Below are positions 6,357 through 8,918 of a DNA stretch of 8,918 nt, piece by piece (positions within the stretch are counted from its first letter, which is position 1; the number at the start of each line of letters is the position of its first letter). The notes below the pieces were generated by a model. That model saw only the letters and a program-made list of their open reading frames with translations, ran no database searches and was not told the DNA's origin. This DNA comes from Hominenteromicrobium gallistercoris (lineage in GTDB: Bacteria > Bacillota > Clostridia > Oscillospirales > Acutalibacteraceae): positions 1-8,918 of the forward strand of contig DWXR01000014.1 of NCBI GenBank assembly GCA_019119145.1, written 5' to 3'. The position numbers and the translations under genes are program-made.

Positions 6357-7496
6357 TTACCAGCCTCTGTACCGCACCCAGCAGTCGCGCACAATGGCGT
6401 TCATCGCGTCCAACTTCACCTGCATGTCCTTGGCGAGCGCAATCTGGCAGCGGGTGCGCTCCAGATTATGCTGCGGCGACCTGATCTTGAAATACTTGTC
6501 GCCCACGATGTAGTCGTCCAGGAACCGCGTGGCCAGCTCGCACGCCAGCGTGAAGCAGCTGTTCCCGAGCGTCGCCACCTCGGCCTCGGTCAGCGTCGCC
6601 GCCGTCTTCTTCAGGAAGCCCTCGGCAAACGCCCAGAAAACATTGAGGTTTACGCCGGCCTTCTCCGCCTGCGGGCAGTCCTCCTCGACGAAGTTCGCCG
6701 CAAAGCGGATCGCGTCGCCGAAGTCGTGCCCGACCAGACCGGGCATGACGGTGTCGAGGTCGATGACAACGAGCGGCTGGTGCGTCGCCTCATCGAACAG
6801 CACGTTGTTGATCTTCGTGTCGTTGTGCGTCACGCGCAGCGGCAGCTCGCCCTGCTCCTGCATGTCCGTCAGCCTGCACGCCTCATCCTCGGCCGAGAGC
6901 AGCCAGTCGAGCTCCGCCCTGACCTCGGCCACGCGGCCGCAGGGGTCCGCCGCCATGTCCGCTTTCAGCTTCTCATACCGCTTGCGCGTGTTGTGGAAGT
7001 CCGGGATCGTGTAGTACAGCGCGCCGGCGTCGAAATCCGACAGCATCATCTGGAAATCGCCGAACGCCTCGCCCGCGCTGCGCACCACGTTGAGATCGTC
7101 GCAGCTGTTGAAGGTGACCGACGGCACGTAGTTGCTCAGCCGCCAGAAGCCGTCCTGATCCATCAGGTAGTTGCTCCGCTCCGCCGTGTGGTGGAAGTGC
7201 AGGCATTTGGTTTCGGGGAACTTGTGGTGGATGTACTCCGTCACCTTGTCGATGTTGGACATCAGCGCCACCGGGTCCTGAAACGCGTAGGTGTTGACGC
7301 GCTGCACCAGATACGATTTGATCTGCGCCATGCCCGAGCCGTCGTCGCGGATGTAATTCACCTTGTAGGTGTGGTTGACGTTGCCCATCTTGATCTCCTC
7401 ATACGAGAAGAAGGGGCCCGGAATGCGAAACGCTTCGCCCACCTGCAGCAGCTTGCGGGCAATTTCAGGGTTCATGGCTTCCTGTTGTGTTGTCAT
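6357..7496 (-). CDS. APH-fold sugar kinase, NahK (N-acetylhexosamine 1-kinase)-like
   Basis: This 379-residue member of the aminoglycoside-phosphotransferase-like kinase superfamily most resembles the N-acetylhexosamine 1-kinase/'mucin desulfatase' group, which phosphorylates GlcNAc or GalNAc at C1 in mucin and milk-oligosaccharide salvage. The N-lobe has a nucleotide loop GNVNHTYKV (38-46). The catalytic (Brenner) motif is VTHNDTKINNVLFD at 222-235, with catalytic base D226 and N231. The metal-binding motif is VIDLDTVMPG at 244-253, followed by GHDFGDAIRFAAN (256-268). The NDTK and DLDT forms set this group apart from typical antibiotic-resistance kinases. The start at 7496 is preferred over an ATG nine bases upstream because GAGGA abuts that earlier ATG but lies 9 bases from this one. 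No other GlcNAc/GalNAc salvage genes are visible beside it. The substrate is inferred from family only; another sugar or amino-alcohol is possible. Confidence 0.8.
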   Translation of the reverse strand: MTTQQEAMNPEIARKLLQVGEAFRIPGPFFSYEEIKMGNVNHTYKVNYIRDDGSGMAQIKSYLVQRVNTYAFQDPVALMSNIDKVTEYIHHKFPETKCLHFHHTAERSNYLMDQDGFWRLSNYVPSVTFNSCDDLNVVRSAGEAFGDFQMMLSDFDAGALYYTIPDFHNTRKRYEKLKADMAADPCGRVAEVRAELDWLLSAEDEACRLTDMQEQGELPLRVTHNDTKINNVLFDEATHQPLVVIDLDTVMPGLVGHDFGDAIRFAANFVEEDCPQAEKAGVNLNVFWAFAEGFLKKTAATLTEAEVATLGNSCFTLACELATRFLDDYIVGDKYFKIRSPQHNLERTRCQIALAKDMQVKLDAMNAIVRDCWVRYRGW

Positions 7497-7592
7497 TTGA
7501 ATCATTCCTCAATTTTGTTCTTTATTTATTCCCGCCGGTCCAAACGCAAAAGCGCGCCGCAGAGCAGCCGGGCCGCCGGGCTTCAAGCTGAA

Positions 7593-7799
7593 TTATTCCC
7601 TGTCCGCCGGCCGGAACACGCGCAGCGTATGCCGGAGGATCGCCACCGCGATCAGGCAGGCGCAGACCGACGCGCCGATCGAGATCTCATCCATGCCGAG
7701 CGGCCCCGTGACCATCGCGATGAGGATCGCCGCCGCGGCGAGCACGACCAGAGCGATGTAAACCGCCTTGTCGATCTGGCGGAGTGTTTTCCTGTCCAT
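7593..7799 (-). CDS. Small two-helix membrane protein, unknown function
   Basis: This 68-residue protein has a basic N-terminus (MDRKTLRQIDK) and two hydrophobic segments at about 13-31 and 39-57, joined by a short turn (TGPLGMDEIS). The tail is charged and basic (RHTLRVFRPADRE), giving a helical hairpin in the cytoplasmic membrane with both ends probably inside by the positive-inside rule. AGGGAG sits 3-4 bases before the ATG, which supports translation. It lies 67 bases after the rsmA stop codon and about 95 bases before the kinase ATG on the same strand, so the three may share a transcript. A perfect 6-bp GC-rich hairpin lies in the gap after rsmA but has no T-run. No family is recognised. 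Confidence 0.7.
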   Translation of the reverse strand: MDRKTLRQIDKAVYIALVVLAAAAILIAMVTGPLGMDEISIGASVCACLIAVAILRHTLRVFRPADRE

Positions 7800-7866
7800 T
7801 TTCTCCCTCTTTTCCCTGCCGCCGCACGGACGGCGATTGTATCCGGCCGGGGCCGGACCGCTTCCT

Positions 7867-8727
7867 TTACTTTTCCTGCAGCAGACCGGCTGCGAGCGCC
7901 GCGAAGTCCTCGAGCGTCAGCGCCTCGGCGCGCGCGTTCTGCGGCACGCCCGCCGCGTCGAACGCTGCGGCGACCGCCTGCTTGCTCCGGCCCAGCGTGT
8001 TTGCGATCGAATTGACGGCCGTTTTCCGGCGCTGTGCAAACGCAGCGCGGACGACGCGGAAAAAGAACGGCTCGTCCGCGACCTCAACCGGCGGCGTCCT
8101 GCGGATGCGCAGGCGGATCACGGCGGAGTCGACGTTCGGCGCCGGCATGAAGCTGCCGCGGCTGACCTGAAAAAGGATCTCCGGCTCCGCATAATACCAG
8201 ACCGCCGCGCTTACTGCGCCGCAGGCCCGTTCGCCCGGATGCGCGCACAGGCGCTCCGCCGCCTCCTTCTGCACCATGACCGTGATCGACGTGACCGGCA
8301 AACGCTCCTCGAGCAGGCGCATGATGACCGGCGAGGTGATGTAATACGGCAGGTTCGCGCAGACCGCGACCTCCCCGCCGGGGAATTCCTCCTCGATCAT
8401 CCGGCGCAGGTCGAGCTTCATCACGTCGGCGTTCAGGATCTTCACATTGTCGCAGTCCGCGAGCGTTTCATCGAGCACCGGCAGCAGCCGCTTGTCCAGC
8501 TCGATCGAGACGACCTTTTTGGCGACCTGGGAAAGCTCCCAGGTCAGGACGCCGATGCCCGGGCCGACCTCGACGGCGCCGGCGCAGTCCGCCGCGCCGC
8601 TCAGCGCCGCCATGCGCGGGCAGACCGACGGGTTAATGAGGAAATTCTGTCCGAGCGCCTTGGAAAAATGGAAGCCGTTTTTCTCAAGGACGGCCCGGAT
8701 CGTTGAAATATCGGAAAGTTTCTGCAT
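7867..8727 (-). CDS. rsmA: 16S rRNA (adenine(1518)-N6/adenine(1519)-N6)-dimethyltransferase
   Basis: RsmA/KsgA is the SAM-dependent enzyme that dimethylates the two adjacent adenines in the 3'-terminal hairpin of 16S rRNA during late small-subunit assembly. The 286 residues match the usual length. Motifs in order are SKALGQNFL at 22-30, SAM motif I EVGPGIGVLT at 53-62, acidic motif II IELDKR at 75-80, NADVMKLDL at 99-107, catalytic motif IV NLPYYI at 125-130, VQKEAAERL at 152-160, FMPAPNVDSAVI at 193-204, and the RNA-contact FAQRRKT at 230-236, followed by the small C-terminal helical domain. The ATG is preceded by GGGAG at 10-base spacing. Many Firmicutes place rsmA after the ribonuclease M5 gene. 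The fragment upstream here is too short to tell whether that applies. Confidence 0.97.
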   Translation of the reverse strand: MQKLSDISTIRAVLEKNGFHFSKALGQNFLINPSVCPRMAALSGAADCAGAVEVGPGIGVLTWELSQVAKKVVSIELDKRLLPVLDETLADCDNVKILNADVMKLDLRRMIEEEFPGGEVAVCANLPYYITSPVIMRLLEERLPVTSITVMVQKEAAERLCAHPGERACGAVSAAVWYYAEPEILFQVSRGSFMPAPNVDSAVIRLRIRRTPPVEVADEPFFFRVVRAAFAQRRKTAVNSIANTLGRSKQAVAAAFDAAGVPQNARAEALTLEDFAALAAGLLQEK

Positions 8728-8852
8728 AATCTAAAATCTCCCAAATAATCTTCGCCGCAGACGGCCGTTTGGACCGCAAAGGCCGCTCGGCAGAAGCGTC
8801 CGCCCCGCACACGGAAGTCTCTTCAGCGTGCAATCCGCGCAGGCGCGCCGGC

Positions 8853-8918
8853 TCAAAGCGCCGGCACCTTATAGAGGCGGATGCCGTTTTCATCGTACAC
8901 GCAGGTGAAATACTTTGA
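8853..8918 (-). CDS. C-terminal end of an unidentified protein (cut by window edge)
   Basis: The last 21 codons plus TGA of a minus-strand frame run in from the right edge, reading SKYFTCVYDENGIRLYKVPAL. The codon choice and composition look like genuine coding sequence, and the stop is 125 bases before the rsmA ATG. A hairpin with an 8-bp stem (GTGCCGGC pairing with GCCGGCGC, one G-T pair) spans the stop codon but has no T-run after it. Too little is visible to name a family; it probably belongs to the gene preceding rsmA. Confidence 0.5.
   Translation of the reverse strand, partial: SKYFTCVYDENGIRLYKVPAL

Noticed and set aside
7805..7866. Possible terminator after rsmA (TCCGGC/GCCGGA hairpin, about 7839-7860)
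   Set aside because: The stem is perfect but only 6 bp, and no T-run follows on either strand. Such GC palindromes are expected by chance in this DNA.
6255..8015. A 586-codon open frame on the plus strand
   Set aside because: It runs antisense across the kinase, the small membrane gene and the end of rsmA, whose motifs are unambiguous. It is rich in Arg/His/Val, as expected for a shadow frame in high-GC DNA, and it begins inside the terminator hairpin.
8728..8852. Possible promoter or leader element before rsmA
   Set aside because: I found no convincing -35/-10 pair. The small GCCG/CGGC hairpin near the rsmA ribosome-binding site is too short to support.

Overview
The window looks like chromosomal DNA from a high-GC, endospore-forming Firmicute of the class Clostridia, plausibly an Oscillospiraceae-like gut anaerobe. 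Three things point this way. Both subunits of dipicolinate synthase (dpaA, dpaB), which make the spore-core compound dipicolinic acid, are present. The Shine-Dalgarno sequences are strong AGGAGG-type. The coding DNA is GC-rich, with GC preferred at third codon positions. The placement is inference; no rRNA or other phylogenetic marker was compared.

Layout from left to right. Bases 1-330 are visibly less GC-rich than the rest and hold no gene I can identify; a minus-strand frame is open across them. A minus-strand block follows: an O-acetylhomoserine sulfhydrylase (metY) with its own terminator, a small zinc-ribbon membrane protein with a strong housekeeping-type promoter, and the dpaA-dpaB operon, which ends in a terminator overlapping the dpaB stop codon. 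A roughly 250-base divergent intergenic region carries a candidate mother-cell (sigma-K-like) promoter for dpaAB and AT-rich promoter-like sequence for murC. On the plus strand lie murC (peptidoglycan precursor synthesis) and a Cof-type HAD phosphatase, each followed by a terminator hairpin. The second hairpin is a perfect 17-bp stem that can also serve the convergent minus-strand genes. Those are, in transcription order, the C-terminal end of an unidentified gene at the right edge, rsmA/ksgA (16S rRNA dimethyltransferase), a two-helix small membrane protein, and a NahK-like APH-fold sugar kinase.

Functionally this is mostly core metabolism and cell envelope or spore biology: methionine/homocysteine synthesis, spore dipicolinate, peptidoglycan, ribosome maturation and probable amino-sugar phosphorylation. 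I see no CRISPR array, tRNA, rRNA, complete mobile element or defence system. I do not see a clearly new multi-gene system. The items most worth a second look are regulatory (the sigma-K-like promoter, and the dyad over the start site and ribosome-binding site of the zinc-ribbon gene), the zinc-ribbon/membrane protein itself, and the compositionally different left flank.
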